A stretch of DNA of 64,000 bases from Pisolithus tinctorius (GCA_024663395.1 JANFAH010000003.1:2790001-2854000); one strand, 5' to 3'. Shown: positions 46,092-59,171, numbered from the stretch's first letter. Made by a program: numbers and translations. Notes: a model not told the origin generated them from the letters alone.

Positions 46092-47623
46092 TCATTCTTG
46101 GGAGAAGTGTTCAACTAAAGCTTGCTTGTGCAATTCCAAGTCTTCAAGTGTACTGCGCAGAGCCCTCCGTTCCCAGTTTCCGAATATAAATCCTTCGTAT
46201 AGCATGGTAGTAGCCAACCATGTAATGGCAATAGTAAACAGAACCAAGATAGAGTTCACCCACGGGACAGCAAGTGCCATAGAGCCAAACGTGAGGATCA
46301 GCAATGCTAGAATACATATTGCGAACGTCGTCAGCTCGCGGCGCGACCGTCCCCACGAGATGCGATAGGCAGCCTGGAGCGCCCCAAGGACTGCCGAAAC
46401 AGTTGTCAACGACATTTCAGAAGCCTCCCGGGCCCATATCGAAGCAGTGCTCTTTAATATGTCGTTCGTTTCTGGTGCCGGCCTGTTTGCTGCCTCGGGC
46501 ATACCGATTGCAAATGTTGCCTCCACCCCGAAATGATCGGAGAAGGAGCAATTGTTCCTCGGAATCAGGGTTGTAAAGATGACCTTGGAATCCTGACACT
46601 CCAATTTTGGGATGGGGGGGTTGTGGAGAGGATGGTTGGGACGACGAAAAAGAATGTAGTCGAGGCGTTTTCCTTGATACATTCTAACCAGCGGATCGAG
46701 GGATGGCTTTGGATCACGGTAAGAGTTCAAGGGGGAGTCGGCTGTAACGCCGTACTTCACGATGCCGTCGACCGGAGATATCACTTCGGAGGGGGGTGAA
46801 ACATAATTGTGGGAAACCGTCCAGGCATCGAACAGACCAGCATGATCAAGGATGACGCGCATGGGAAGGCTACTGGGTACACTATTGAAATCACCTAGCT
46901 GGGGTAACGGCGTAAGTGAGGTGCCATCAGTGAACACAACCAGTTACTTACAGCAATCACATAATTACCGAGTTCAGCGGCTTGCCTGACCACTTTTGCA
47001 AATTCCCAAGCGTTGACCAGGCGATGAGCGCGCTTGTATTCTGGGCCATCTTCGCCTCCTTTAGCATATAACTGAGGTAGCGGGTTAAGAAGCCGCAAAG
47101 AAGGGCAGTATTTGAGCTTACGTGGGTATCGAAAACCTGCACCTTTCCAAGGATAGGGTGCATAATGATAATACTGCCTACTGCTTTGCCAACAAACCAG
47201 TCACCACCTGCCACATCTATTGGTTCTCCGTTAAGAGAATATGGTGTGACGCTGGTGGAAATGATAGGCCATTTCGTGAAAATAGCCAGACCAGCACCCA
47301 ACGCACCGCTGAGAGAATGGTATCAACACAAAATCGTAAAGGGCTCACAGAGAGAGCACCTTAGAAAGCGTTTGGCATATGGCAGCCTGTGTGATACGGC
47401 GCTTCGAATTTTATTATAGTCCTCCTCGACCCACAGCTCTTGTAGGGCAACAATGTCATGGTCGGAATTGGAGAAAGCGTCGGCAATGGCTGCAATGCGT
47501 TCCCGACGGTCTTTCGAGACATATTTCAAACCCCTGCAGAAATAACATGAACGATTCAGAAGTGTGTTGTAGTACGAGCTCGACTCACCAACAGTTAAGA
47601 GTGGCAACCCGAATGACGTCCAT
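46092..47623 (-). CDS. ISC1: inositol phosphosphingolipid phospholipase C / neutral sphingomyelinase
   Basis: This membrane enzyme hydrolyses inositol phosphoceramides (or sphingomyelin) to ceramide. The DNase I-like fold is clear: Asn in RVATLNCWGLKYVSKDRRE, the metal-binding Glu in IVALQELWVEEDY, then GALGAGLAIFTKWPI, VQVFDTHV, GDFNSVPSSLPMRV and the terminal SDHFGVEATF. The C-terminus has two hydrophobic helices (TTFAICILALLILTFG and NSILVLFTIAITWLATTMLY), the usual membrane anchor of the fungal family. The first exon is only 35 bp (start at 47623, intron 47534-47588). Other introns lie near 47290-47345, 47065-47125 and 46910-46965. It shares a 120-bp divergent intergenic region with the NTF2-family gene. 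Family call firm. Confidence 0.93.
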
Positions 47624-47743
47624 GCTGCCATGAGGCCACTGCTAACCGCTCGTCATGGTCATCAAATATTAAGGAGTCATCACGTGATCGTCTCCTCATT
47701 AAATGTAAACGCGGTTGCCATTTCAGTGGCAGAGCAGGCGACG
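47624..47743. promoter_or_regulatory. bidirectional promoter region, ISC1 and NXT1-like gene
   Basis: Only 120 bp separate the divergent start codons. It contains an ATTTCAGTGG stretch and a CATCACGTGATCG block with the E-box-like palindrome CACGTG. No TATA box. Confidence 0.5.
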
Positions 47744-48315
47744 ATGGCTGTAGCGTTTACTCGTGAAGAGTACGTTTCCCGCGTTGTATGGGTTACGATA
47801 CTTACCTGACGTGCTAATGGATAGTATCGAGATATCGACGAGAGCGGCTGATCACTTCACGCGCCTCTACTACACCACTTATGATTCCCCCACTCGTGTG
47901 GAGGACCTCCCCAAGTTCTATCGCCCCACTTCAACACTAACGTGGAATGGGAATCCTTGTCAAGGGTCCGAAGGCGTAAAGAAACTTATCCAAGACATGC
48001 CCAGCACCCGACACGAGGTCCAGTCATACGATTGCCACCCCATATCCGGTGGGTAACTTGGCTCTCCTTCTCTTGCCTCAGTATTCAATTACCTCAGGGA
48101 CGCAACCACCTTCGCTGTTAGTATTTGTTTCCGGGAGTGTTTCCCACGGAAAGGTTCCAGCAACTAAGTTGACTTCAAGTCGCTCCGTCGATGACCAACC
48201 TCGGGTGTTCTTCCAAACATTTGTTCTGGTTCCGGATCCCGTTGCGCCATTGGCCAAGGTCGGGGAAATTGCCAAGTATTACATTGATGCTGATGCGATG
48301 AGATTCGTTGGTTGA
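47744..48315 (+). CDS. NTF2-related export factor (NXT1/p15-like)
   Basis: A small NTF2-fold protein; partners of this family export mRNA through nuclear pores. Start MAVAFTRED at 47744, then DIEISTRAADHFTRLYYTTY, KFYRPTSTLTWNGNPC, EGVKKLIQDMPSTRHEVQSY, LLVFVSGSV and RVFFQTFVLVPD, ending AMRFVG at 48315. Introns at 47770-47824 and 48049-48097 restore a single frame of about 155 residues, the family length. It is close to ISC1 but functionally unrelated. Confidence 0.88.
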
Positions 48316-49025
48316 GGTCCAGTACTCGCGCTCAATTGACGAACCAATCCATGTCTCACTTCTCTACAAAGCGAATAACCCCGAAAGCTGCTGCGACTCT
48401 CGGAATTTCTATGCAATAATACCTTTGCTATCGAGTTAACGTGTGCGGAAAACGTTGCGGGATGTCCAGACGCGCTTCGTGGAGGGCAAGATTTGTCGCA
48501 CTGCAACCTGCCCCGCCTTGGAGACACACTATTTGCAAGGCAGGATTCCATCCTCCACAATACTACTCGGCGGAGCTTCATCATGCGTAATGGTTGCTCA
48601 AGTCGCTGTAAGCTGGTGTCAGCCTGGACCACCACAAAGAAGACAAACACTCACTCCTAACCACGCCTCAATTCTGTGAGTCGGCGACTAAAACGCATAG
48701 TGGCATTCACATTCTGGAGCGAGCGGGGCACAGCTTCACATGGGCTCAGTATATAAAATTACTAGAAAAGGACGTGTTTACAATGCCCACAAGCCTCCTA
48801 AGTTCCTACCCTTCTTCATCACTCCCACTCACACGACCAGCTGAGTGGAGTCGGAGCACCGAAGAGCGGTATTCGGGGAAAATGCAGAGTTTCTGACAGG
48901 TTTCAACCTGCAGTGGACCTTGTAGACAGGGTCACATCCTCAGGACCCTTTTATGTAATTGGAAAAAAAGCAAGATTTCAGATCTTGAAATATCCGAGTC
49001 AGCCCCAGAACTAGCCAACATCAAG
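48316..49025. other. intergenic region, promoter of the aminodeoxychorismate lyase gene
   Basis: No coding motif. A TATATAAAA box lies at about 48750 and a CT-rich stretch follows (CCTACCCTTCTTCATCACTC near 48806), which may belong to a transcription start region. The ORF at 48443-48679 is unsupported. Confidence 0.5.
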
Positions 49026-49873
49026 ATGCCTCACTCGCTGTTGGCAACGATTCGGTTTGACCCGTTTCTCGAGACCTTTACCTGGAATAATGACCTGGCA
49101 GACGGTCCCCCCTCACCATATTTTTTACTTTCGTATCAGTTTCACCGTTTGGTATCGGCTAGCGTTGCCGCCCAGTGGCCCTCCGCACACCTAACTTTTG
49201 AAAAACTGAAAAACGTCTGCGACAATATTGTGTGCAACGTAAACGGTGGGTGTATGCGACAACCCTTAAAGGTGAGTTTGGGGATCTCTCTGCCTTACCA
49301 CGCGACAACAGGACCGTCTAATAGATACGCGTCATTTTATCACCTTCCGGTGACCTTACTGCGTCTGCCGTACCTATTCCCCCGCTGCGATATGACCCAA
49401 CTTTACCATCACTGTTCAGTCCAGACGTGATTTCCCAAGTTCCACTCGAACCGATCTGGACAATTCACATTGACACCCAACCAACGTCGGGCACGACGTC
49501 TATGAAGACAACCGATAGGCAGCCGTATGACGACGCTCGTGCACGCGCCGGCATGCCTCCCGTGGGCGTTCTGCCCCATGGCGTGGATGCGCCGGACTGT
49601 CCGGACGACGTGATTTTATACAATACATCTGGTGCAGTGACGGAGACTTCAATATGCAACATAGCATTTTATCGCAGAGGGAAGTGGATCACCCCACCAC
49701 TCAGTGTTGGCTGTATATCGGGGGTACTTCGGCAATGGCTGCTGGAAAATGATCGCATCTACGAGGCTGAAGAGAATGAATTTTTACTGAATACAATTAG
49801 TGATAATGATTGGGTTTTGGTCTTCAATGGTGTCATTGGCTGCCGACTGGGAAGGGTGCGAATACACGATTAG
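49026..49873 (+). CDS. 4-amino-4-deoxychorismate lyase (class IV aminotransferase fold)
   Basis: This PLP enzyme of folate synthesis releases pyruvate from aminodeoxychorismate to give p-aminobenzoate. It starts MPHSLLATIRFDPFLETF. The fold-type IV landmarks are a Lys in SMKTTDRQPYDDARARAG, likely the PLP lysine, the glutamate-containing AVTETSICNIAFYRRG, and the substrate-side SVGCISGVLRQWLLEND. The intron 49272-49324 joins LK to IRVILSPSGDLTASAVP. The C-terminus is VLVFNGVIGCRLGRVRIHD. A branched-chain aminotransferase-like role is the alternative, but the N-terminus and short length (about 260) favour the lyase. Confidence 0.82.
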
Positions 49874-49920
49874 AGATGGGAATACGTATACTTTTTTTTC
49901 GGTCAATCAACTTGTGCGTA

Positions 49921-52885
49921 TCATTCGTCCGCTACCACGTGGCCCTCCCCTTCGAAAATCTCTCCATCCATTTCACTTAAAATGTAGTCCAGGACAAAGC
50001 TTTCCTGGACTAATCGGCCCAACCTAGAGAGGTGACGCTGTGTGTATGGAATCAAACTATCAATCAAGTCCTTGAACGCGGTTCTTCCGCCTGCCTGCTT
50101 TCGGGGGTTAGCTTCGGACGAAAGGGCGTCCAATGACTCGTTTCCAAAGGCAGAGACGATGTCTTCGATGGGCCGTAGTTTCACCATAGCGTACAAGACA
50201 CTTTGAGCGACCCCACTCGTTTTGGCATTGGAGTTCCAGTCGCGAACGTACCGCAAGAGTAGTGCAAGGTCTTGCCCAGATAGCGAACGGAGTACCTCGT
50301 CTACTGCCAGATGGCCAGTCACGGATCCATTGCTTACTGACAAGGACTCTGTCGCTGATGACTTGATATCCCCAAACAGTAAAAACAACTTCCCAGGTTG
50401 CTGCATAGAGAGCGCAAGCTCTATTGCTCTGCGGTAGTCATGCAGCGCGATATAATTCACGAAGTCTTGTTCTCTATAAAACAGGCAGGTCAAGCGAAAG
50501 TAAAAGGGGTCACTGCGAGTGTCTCACTTGAGAACCTGCTCAACGCGCTTCGCTTCTTTTTCTTGTTCATATTCCTCAGTGCAGTCTTCCCAGAACGTGA
50601 CAACAGAATCAGCAGCTGCAGAAACTATAACCCGCTCGTCTGTGCTGATAGCAAGAGCCCAGACCTAGCAGTCCGTGAGAAAAAGGTTCCAAATAGCAGT
50701 GACCGCCCACCTTGTCCTCATGGTTATCCAACGTCGCAGTGCATTCTTCTTCCCTTGTGCTCCAGAGCTTCACAAGGCCATCGGATGCGGAACTAACCAA
50801 CTGAGTTCCGTGATTGATGAAGTCCACGCGGAGAACTGAATTGGCATGTCCCTCGAATGTCTTTACACAGGTAAAGTCCTCCAGACTCCACAGTCTTATA
50901 GTCTTGTCACCACTGCCTGTAGCCAGAACACGTTCCGTCTTCCCAAACTTCACATTCCAGACACCCCGTTTATGCCCTTTGCATGTCCCCAGGAGCTTAA
51001 TTTCGCCAGACGGAGGTCTTGACCCGGAAGATGGACGATAGAAAATTTCGTAGACATTTGCTGTGCGGTCTTGTGACCCCGATGCCAGTAATTGGTCGGT
51101 TGGTGCAACGTCGAGGGAGTTAATATCCTTTTCGTGAGCCTTAAACGTTGTAAGGCTGCGACATTTAAGGACCTGTTGGTCGTCGCTCGTCAGTGGGACG
51201 TCCGACAGATCCCACATTTTTATCGTGCGGTCCTGACTGCCAGTAAATAAGAACCGAAGTCGTGTATCGGTGTCACTATGCGTCCGAGATATTGCAACCG
51301 CCCCAACACTCCCTGCGTGGCCCTCACAGAAAGCGACGCAAGTCCACTGCGCGCTGACGGCTGACGAATGCGAAGGGGCCCATATTCTCGCAGAGTTATC
51401 CTTGCTACCGCTTGCAAACACATGACCACCTGCACTTCTGTCCAGAGACAACACAATGTCCGAGTGGCCAGGTAGCAGTTGAACACTAGAACCCGAAGTC
51501 GAGTATACACGAATCAGAGAGGAATTGGTGGCGAGGGCAATGTAATTGTCATGGACACTGCTTTCGGAGGCATTCGAAGGATAAACTGCCGGAGATAAGA
51601 AGGCTGCGTCAACAATTTCGTCATTAAATCCAATCAACTGCTGGGTAAGTTTTCCGGAATTAACAGAGTGGATGAAGATATTCTGGTCTGCGTGAACGGA
51701 AAGGACAGCTTCCAGAGTCGGTATGTACCTGTTTGATTCAGAGAATCGCAGGAAACGGTGATGATCCAGTGCTTACATCGCTTCAAGTACCTGTCGCTGC
51801 TCCTCCTGCTCCTGTTCCCAACCTGTGCCCAGATGATGAAGGAGAGTTCCTTTCCAATTCCATATTTTAACAACACCCTTTTCTCCAGCAGTAAATAGAT
51901 GTTGATCGGCGGCCGTGGAGGAGCCGTCACAGTTGCAGTGGACAAATCCGACGGCTTCCACCCGTTCCATTACGGGGATAGTCTTGACCGGGGTGGGACT
52001 GGTGACCAAAGCTTTGGACTTGCCCTTGTTTTGGCCAAGGGTTGCACCGGAAAAGGTCATGTCCCATATCAAAACCACCGCATCTCTCCCGCCACTGACA
52101 AGCCATTTGCCGTCTGGTGTGACGTCCAGGCCACGGGGTACAGAGACATGACCCTCAAGAACAGCAACAGGACGCAGTGCCCCCTGATCGTTCCTCGACG
52201 TTGCCGTTAAGTCAAACACCCGTATCTTGGTGTCAACAGAGGCGGTTATAAGCTGGGCGACACGTTCATGTTGGCCGAGAGACTCGTTTCTTGGGAAATT
52301 GAACTTCAACGCACTAACTACACCACCGTGCCCCTTGAATACGTGAGTCACATGCCCGGTGGATATTTCCCAGACCTTTACGACACCGTCCGCTGATCCG
52401 GACGCAAGGTAAGTTGAAGTTGGGTCGACGGCGCACACATGGACTGGAGCATCATGTGGACGGGCTGTTATTCGAGAGGGTGGGGCATGTTGGCCAGTAA
52501 GCGTTTTGGGAATCTTAAAAAGCCTGAGAGAAGGTGCATCCGTAAAAGTGACGAGGTGGGATGCATCCGGCGTCAAACAAAGTGAAGTAATACTCTGGCC
52601 ATCCTGCACGCAGAATTACCACAGCCAAGACATAGTAGCAAACGTACCACTCACACTTGGGAATCGACATAGTAATCGGCCATGCTTTATGTCCGTAAAC
52701 AATGCCTCTCCAGAGAGACAGGTGACAATGTTTGAACCATTCGAGGTGATCGCTACCGGGCCACCTGTATGCAATGGTTCAATCGTACGCGATTTCTTGT
52801 AGCTTCCCGATTGTTAGCGTATTCATTACGTAGGAATTCCGAAAATGACACACCTTCTGCATTTTAGACGCTGATTTCCTACCAT
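49921..52885 (-). CDS. UTP13: U3 snoRNP WD-repeat protein Utp13 (TBL3 homologue)
   Basis: A nucleolar component of the small-subunit processome (UTP-B complex) needed for 18S rRNA maturation. Start MVGNQRLKC at 52885, then intron 52803-52853 and SYKKSRTIEPLHTGG. Two WD40 propellers follow with repeats such as ASGSADGVVKVWE, VSGGRDAVVLIWDM, FTAGEKGVVKIWNW, FTGSQDRTIKMWDL, ATGSGDKTIRLWSL and VSSASDGLVKLWS. The helical Utp13 C-terminal domain reads DFVNYIALHDYRRAIELALS and SGQDLALLLRYVRDWNSNAK, ending at 49921. Introns near 51640-51780 and 50690-50730 join the exons. It is convergent with the lyase gene, 47 bp apart. Confidence 0.94.
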
Positions 52886-53606
52886 GTTTCTTAGTCGAGG
52901 TACTGGAAGCTGTTTGGTCACTTGAACACCAGTCTGAGAACACCAGCAGTATTTGCAGCCTATGTACACACTAAATCGCGAGTCTGATTGTCGTTGAATC
53001 ACGTGACGAAAATTCGTCACGCGCGGCTCTGTACAGTCGCGATTCCTCGCTGGCGCCTACAAAGCATCCTTCGACCACAGCTGTATACGATTGCGGAAGG
53101 TTGATCTTACTGGTCGGCTTCGGCCAACCGGAGTGTTACATATTTTATGGGCTTGGACCAGCAACGAACATACTCACCGGTTTGCACCGGGCGCCCTCTT
53201 CACTGACACGCATTTCATGTTCTGACACTCCATCCTGCCACTAGGTGCAAGTTCTGAAAAATATGGTACTGTCGGTGGTCTATCAGTGACTACATCATTA
53301 TAAACATTTCGTTAGTACTTCTGTATGTACCCGGTATCCAATGTGCGTGTTCTACATATGTACTGGAAGTGATGGAAGATGCATACTAAGCATGCGGGCC
53401 TTCTGGGGCGAATGTCGGGAGGGTGGCATGGAATTCGAGGAAATTCGCCAGTCAGAATAGAGTAAGGAGATTCCACCCGGGAAGCTCCATGCGATATCAG
53501 AGATAGTGTGGCAATAGTTGCGACGAGGAAACCTTCGGATGAGAAGCTCCAGTAAAGGACGACGAAACGTTAAGTGGAATCGGCACTTACTGGATGGCAG
53601 AAGGTT
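52886..53606. other. intergenic region, no gene recognised
   Basis: Between the UTP13 start and the forkhead gene's stop. Contains AATCACGTGACG near 52997, a CACGTG element that could belong to the UTP13 promoter. Otherwise unremarkable. Confidence 0.5.
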
Positions 53607-54816
53607 TCAGCTCGCATGACTTACGCTCTCCCGTTGACTCTGAAGTCGGAAGATGGTTTCCTCGGCAACCCTTCTCAATCGTGCCTCCTCCTGTGCCACC
53701 CTCTCGGCCTCCCTTCTCTTCCTACCTTCTTCTTCCAGCATATTCTCAGTAACTCTCAGGGCAGCCTTTGCGCGTGCAGCCTCCGCATGCGCCTCTGCGA
53801 GTTGATCTGATATTCGCATCGACAGGGATACCGCGTCCGCAGATTGGCGACGCAGCCCTGCATTTTCTATTTGCAGACGGTCGATAAGGCCTTCGTCAAC
53901 GGTGGCAAACACGTTATGGCTCCGTTCTGGACTGTACACACGTGAAGGGCCCTCGCGAACGCCAAAGATTCCGAGGCTAGAAGTTGATGGATGATGATTA
54001 CGAGGGACGATCATGTCTTCTTCGCTCTCATACTCCACTTCTGACATATCACATTCGTCATCTTCTGCCGCTATGGTAGAGCGCTCTTCAGCTGCATCGA
54101 GTTGCATTTGCGAGCGTAACACCGAATTTAGGCGTGATTCGCTTGGAGATGCTGACTCTGGCTCCGTCCAGACTTTTGGTAACTTCGAGTTACTGATAGT
54201 TTCTGTCGGCTTCCTTGGCCTTCCGCGTCTCTTTTTCTCTGAATCATTTTCTGAAGTCTTCGAGGATCGTCCGCGCTTGCGCGGTCGTTTGGTGCCCGGG
54301 GGTGCGGAAAGATTTACCGTCCAGTATGAACCAAACCCAGGATCAGTGACTGGGCGGGGTTGACGCTCAAAAAGCCTGTTTAAGGAGAGGTGGTGGCGAA
54401 CTGATTGCTGTAGACAGGGGTAAAAAAGTGACTACGAACAACTGCATAATGTGATGGCATACCTTCCAAGTAGGGCCTGCGTTTCGAAAATATGTGTATT
54501 TGTTTTCCATAGCCGCATATATTTCGCGAATAGTCAAGCGCTTATTAGCGCTTCCCAGTATCGCACAACGAAGGATCACGGGTAAGGTATGCTGTGGTCG
54601 ACCATCTGTATCGGGCAGACAGTCCAGCGTATCAGGACAGTTGGGATGTGGTTTGCGTTGCGCACATCTCAGATCCGCCGTACTGGAGCTTGGCTCTGCA
54701 ACTACACTTGCACCCGCGTCCGATGCAGATACGGGTGACTGCCGACCATCCTCACGCTTGCGGGGGCTGGATGACGGTCTGACGACCATCGACAAAGGGG
54801 TGAAAGAAATGAGCAC
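53607..54816 (-). CDS. forkhead (winged-helix) transcription factor
   Basis: A nuclear DNA-binding protein. The forkhead domain runs LPVILRCAILGSANKRLTI, REIYAAMENKYTYF, then after intron 54408-54462 QSVRHHLSLNRLFERQPRP and GFGSYWTVN. A basic AT-hook-like stretch (KKRRGRPRKP), an acidic region and a C-terminal coiled coil (EAHAEAARAKAALRVTENML, with repeated Arg/Glu) complete about 385 residues. The start is either 54816 (MLISFTPLSM) or 54789 (MVVRPSSSPRKRED); the latter looks more natural. Fungal forkheads of this kind control cell-cycle or stress genes; I cannot say which. The gene stands alone between two other minus-strand genes. Confidence 0.92.
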
Positions 54817-54829
54817 AGCCTTTCATGTT

Positions 54830-55186
54830 TAAAAAGGAACATACTCATATAATTCCGCTTGATCTTCCGTGGGATTAAGCAAGTTTTTAATGCTCGACAT
54901 GCTTGCGCACGAAGAGACCTGCTAGCAGCCGTCAAGTCGGACAGCTGTAAGTATATGTAGTCGAGTCCCTGACGCGCATTGAGGTGTGTTGTGGGTCCAG
55001 AATGGATTACCTAAGCAGAAGTCGATCATTTCTTTCTTGAATCAATAACCCTACTGACAAACTGGTTATTAAGTTGGACTAATATTAATCCAACGATATT
55101 CTACATCGAATAATCAAAATCATACATACAAGCAGGCCCGAAGATGGAAGAAAAATAAAAGAAAGAGAGAGAGAGAGAAAAAGGCG
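54830..55186. other. intergenic region with GA-repeat
   Basis: AT-rich, with a GAGAGAGAGAGAG tract near 55166 and TAATATTAATCC near 55082. It probably holds the forkhead promoter and the 3' end of the next gene. Confidence 0.5.
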
Positions 55187-58100
55187 TTAATAATAACCAC
55201 TAAAGGGCCCATGACCATATTGATAGCTGATAGGTGTGGACGCTTGTGATTCCCACTCCTGATCCAACCAGCTGGGCTGATAACACAGGGGAGGAAGTGC
55301 ACCCTGAGTAGAGATATTTGTGATTGGAGGCTGCAAGTATGGCTGAGGATTAGAGAAAGTCGTTGTTTGGGGCCACGGTTCATATCCAGGATGACATGAT
55401 GTGGCAAGGTCGATGCCTGGGATGTCTAATCCCAGCATTTGAGCCATCATGCGAGTGCTCATGTCTTGGATCCCTCCGGTGGGCGTCATGAACTCCGTTA
55501 CTGCAGGATCAGCAAAAACCTCCTGCTGAGGCGAATCGGGGCACTTCCCTCGCCCAAACGCGTCGTCCGCGCCACGTTTTTGCCGATCAGCATTCTGTTC
55601 AAGCCGTAGGGCAATATTACTGTCGACCTTCACCTTGGCTCCATTCAGGAGATCCCATGTTCTCCCCATGCTTGGCCACGTCCCCTACTCGGACGTTACT
55701 ACATCGCCACGTATATGTTATGCACACTTACTTGCATCTCTTGCAAGGCGGCCAGCAGCTGTCGAAGCCCAATATACGCTTGGACGTTTGAGGGAAATAG
55801 CGTCACTGAGCGCACTCAGCACTAACCAAGATCTCCTGTCGACCTGGTAACTCACATGTAAGGATATGCATAATGCTGCCTCAAAAGTTAATACTCAAGA
55901 CGACAGCATGCTGCAATTAACTCACCCAGCATTGAGAAGATAGGAAGAAAGGAATGGTGTACTGTGTTTAATATCGAAATTCTCGCGATAGGTTGTTACT
56001 AACCCCACGTGAGCACGCATCCCTCGGAGAGAAGGCTAATTATTTACCAATATTGCTGATATATGTAGCAGCGCCCTGACATAGATCAAATGCCTTGAGC
56101 GTCGTTGTATCTGAATTACCAGGCTTGTTGTATAAGTCAGAATCCGAGCTAGCAGTGGAGTTGATCAGTTATACTGATGGGAAATCTGTTTTACTCACCC
56201 ACTCCAATTTGGAATGCTGTCATCAGGATGCTATGTGAGTAAGTCATGAGGTGATGGGGAAAGTTACTCACAAGGCTCTGTGCAGTAGTAAGACGGCGGA
56301 CCAGTACTTGATATGAATGAACAGGATCGGAGGTGGTGGAACAATACGCTTGCTGGCTGGGTCATAACTAAGGCCGTCCGGAAGCTGGTGATACCACTGA
56401 TCCAGGCGGGCTTCGAGATCGCTTAGAATTGCACGCCTCGAACCACGTCTGGTGGCCTTAACCGGATAAACTTGGGAGGAGATAGACCCTATGATTACAG
56501 CTGCAGGTAGCGCACTCAGCATCTGTTAACAATGAAGTACAAGAGACAACACGGACAGAGAGATGCGGCAGCACGGAAACATTGCATTACTAGTATAGTT
56601 GAGAATGGTTGGCGAGTGACCAAATCGGCGCCACCTTCATCCTCGTACTGTTGGTTGATGAGATTCATTTGCACAGCGACAGAAACGACCCCACCTCGTC
56701 AGCATCAGGGAAGAGCGTATCATAGTCATTCTCCCTTATAGAAACAGGACGCCCTAAGAACAAAGTGAACATAGAAAACAGTCGTACCAATGCCCACACA
56801 CCCATGTAGATGGAAGTATGCCTAGACAATCAAACATTAACAAAGACCTGGCACTCCACGACAAAAAATGTGTACTTGTCTGCTATGCAACATGCCCACC
56901 AAATTTGTTTCCTGACTTGGTTCTCCTCAGCGGAGAACATTCTCTTTCCGTTGCATTGCCAATCGTCCGCGGAACGATTTAGTCCAAGATCCAATGCCTG
57001 TGATTACACCTCAGGAAACCCCCAAACCTAGATCTGAATGAATACAAACCATCCTAATGGCCATTCCTAACAGAAATGAGCTTTTTCAGTAACTGCCTGA
57101 ACCCACACAAGTTTACAATACCAATATAAAGCCATCCTTGCTCCATGGAGCCTAGAACATCCATGAGTTAGGTTTCTCCTCGACGCATATGCGCCCTACC
57201 TATCCCGAATTCACGGTGGCCTAAGAGGAGTAACGCCTGACATGTGGTAGCCCGACAACTTTGATATACTTGCGCTGCAGTTTGATCAGTCATTGAATGG
57301 CGAAGCAACGCTGAGTGGCAAACCTAGAATGTTCTTCGCTTGGACAAAATGTTCGCACGTAGTATTTTCCCATAATTTATCCGTCGACCCAGGATTCGGC
57401 CTGTCAAGGTAACGAGCAGCAACAGCGAACATGGAGAGAAGGAGCAGTTTGGTAACAGTTTGTGATGGTTCCGGCTGCGGCGAAGACGAGCTCCCACTGG
57501 CTTCAGGCGTAGCCGGGTTGCTCCTTCCACTGCAGTGAGCAAATAAAAAACGATAAGAACTAAAATCCCACTTTCGCTTCCTGGATAGAGGTAGTCTGTC
57601 AAGCAAGTCATTTCTGTGGGCACAAAGCTTACACTCACCATTCGCTCCACTCTCGCAAAAACCGACCCTTATGAATGACAGGGAACATCGGGTGGGCGTA
57701 GGAGAAGTATAGGTTGACAAGTTGATCTTGAACAGATGGTGGAGGTAATTTGACGTTTATGTCATTCTCAGGCGCATCATATGACATGTTAGCTTTGGTA
57801 GATGGCCAAAATCGGGCCATAGGGAGTCTCCTGAAGAGATGTTAGTGCGTTAAAATGAAGGATGAAGGTGTAAGCCCAACCAAACCCCTCCTTCATTGCG
57901 TTTATCCAAACGATCACTCCTCGAAAGGAGATGGAGGCCGCTTGTTTTTCCGTGATATCGAATCTGGTTCAACAAGCATCAGAAGTAGGATCAAGAAACC
58001 GCCAGGATCTTACCTCTTGATTTTCATCCAACGACAGTTGGCCGAAGGCCGTGGTTGCACGAGATTCATCTACGTCATCTGAGTCTGCATATGCCCAATC

Positions 58101-59171
58101 CTCAGCAACCAGACGGGTAGTTTAACCTTAATACTCGCCAGATAAGCTTTCTATGGTGTACATCTCATTCCAGTTGGGTTGGTGTGGGGTCGGGGCGATG
58201 ACTGGTTCGTTTACCCGAGGTCGTCGTAATACGGGACCCATGTCCGAAGGGCGGGATGGAGAGTGGGATTGCCCGCTGGTTCCTTCTTTATCGAAGGCAG
58301 ACCTTGTTAACCGCGCAGTCAAGCGATCCTGCCAGTCCGTCGTAGGAAATGTGGACAACGAATTAGCTACATAGGAAGTGAGCCAGGAAACGCCACAAAA
58401 TAGTCCGAGCCAGACGCCTTAAATACCTCTGGATGATTTTGATACAATTTCTCTAGACATGCGAGACTGACGCCTGAGCCGTGAGGACTCGCGCACAGAA
58501 CCTTCATTGCTTCGAAAAATACAGGCTAAAAAGTCTTCTTTGGTAGCCCCGGTAGCTTGTGTAAGGCGTCCTGAAGGGCCCTGCACCATAGATGAGTGAC
58601 AGCCTCGGAACTATATCCCGAAGCACAAGCATACGAATGGGCCAGTGTCCACCCTGTCCAAAATCTCTCGTGCTAAGTCATCCTCTCGAATCTCTGCCAG
58701 TAAGTTTTGCACGCGCGAATCGGAACAGGCAATTATGGCCCCTAAGAGAGCCTCGACTTGATGCCACCTTTGTTCGATTGCTTGAATGTAACCTTTTGGA
58801 GGCCCACGCTTATAGCTTGGCCCTGAAGAGCGTTGACTGTCAAGCTGAATTTGCTGCACGTAGAACTTACCGAGGAAAGTACATGCTAATTGGGTGGAAC
58901 ATATGAATCCACTCGATCAGGGCGGTAGGAAAATCGACGCACTGTTACCACCGACTGCACAGCTCCTGCAAGATCCCGGTACATGAGACGGCTCGCATTT
59001 GCTCTTCGTCTTCCTGCACTGGTCACAAGCTGAATTGACCACTTAGCACACAATACGACCTGAGGAACAGCGTGCAATAATACCTCGAGTACTGCGTTTT
59101 CGAGAAGAAAACTGGTCTTGATTGACCTCGTCGTCTGAAGGCTCTGAGTCGTTCCACTGAGCTGCTGACAT
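55187..59171 (-). CDS. Zn2Cys6 transcriptional regulator with fungal-specific middle domain
   Basis: A sequence-specific nuclear regulator. Start MSAAQWNDSEPSDDEV at 59171. The binuclear zinc cluster is split by introns: ACDQCRKTKSKCEPSHVPG and SCRSCAVGGN join (intron 59030-59083; a second has a GTGCGT donor) to TCTFLGPSYKRGPPKGYIQA. Linker helices follow (QRWHQVEALLGAIIACSDS), then VAEDWAYADSDDVDES and FGQLSLDENQE with IRYHGKTSGLHLL. Fungal-specific domain pieces are VNLYFSYAHPMFPVIHKGRF, LLLSMFAVAARYLDRPNP and LDQWYHQLPDGLSYDPASK. A Gln/Pro/Tyr-rich tail ends at 55187. The gene has many introns. An unexplained open stretch at about 58390-58545 (KVLCASPHGSGVSLACLEKL) lies in what should be linker. 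Target genes unknown. Confidence 0.82.

Noticed and set aside
48443..48679. Small plus-strand gene after the NTF2-like gene
   Set aside because: Composition and lack of any family motif suggest a chance frame; it lies in the NTF2-like 3' flank.
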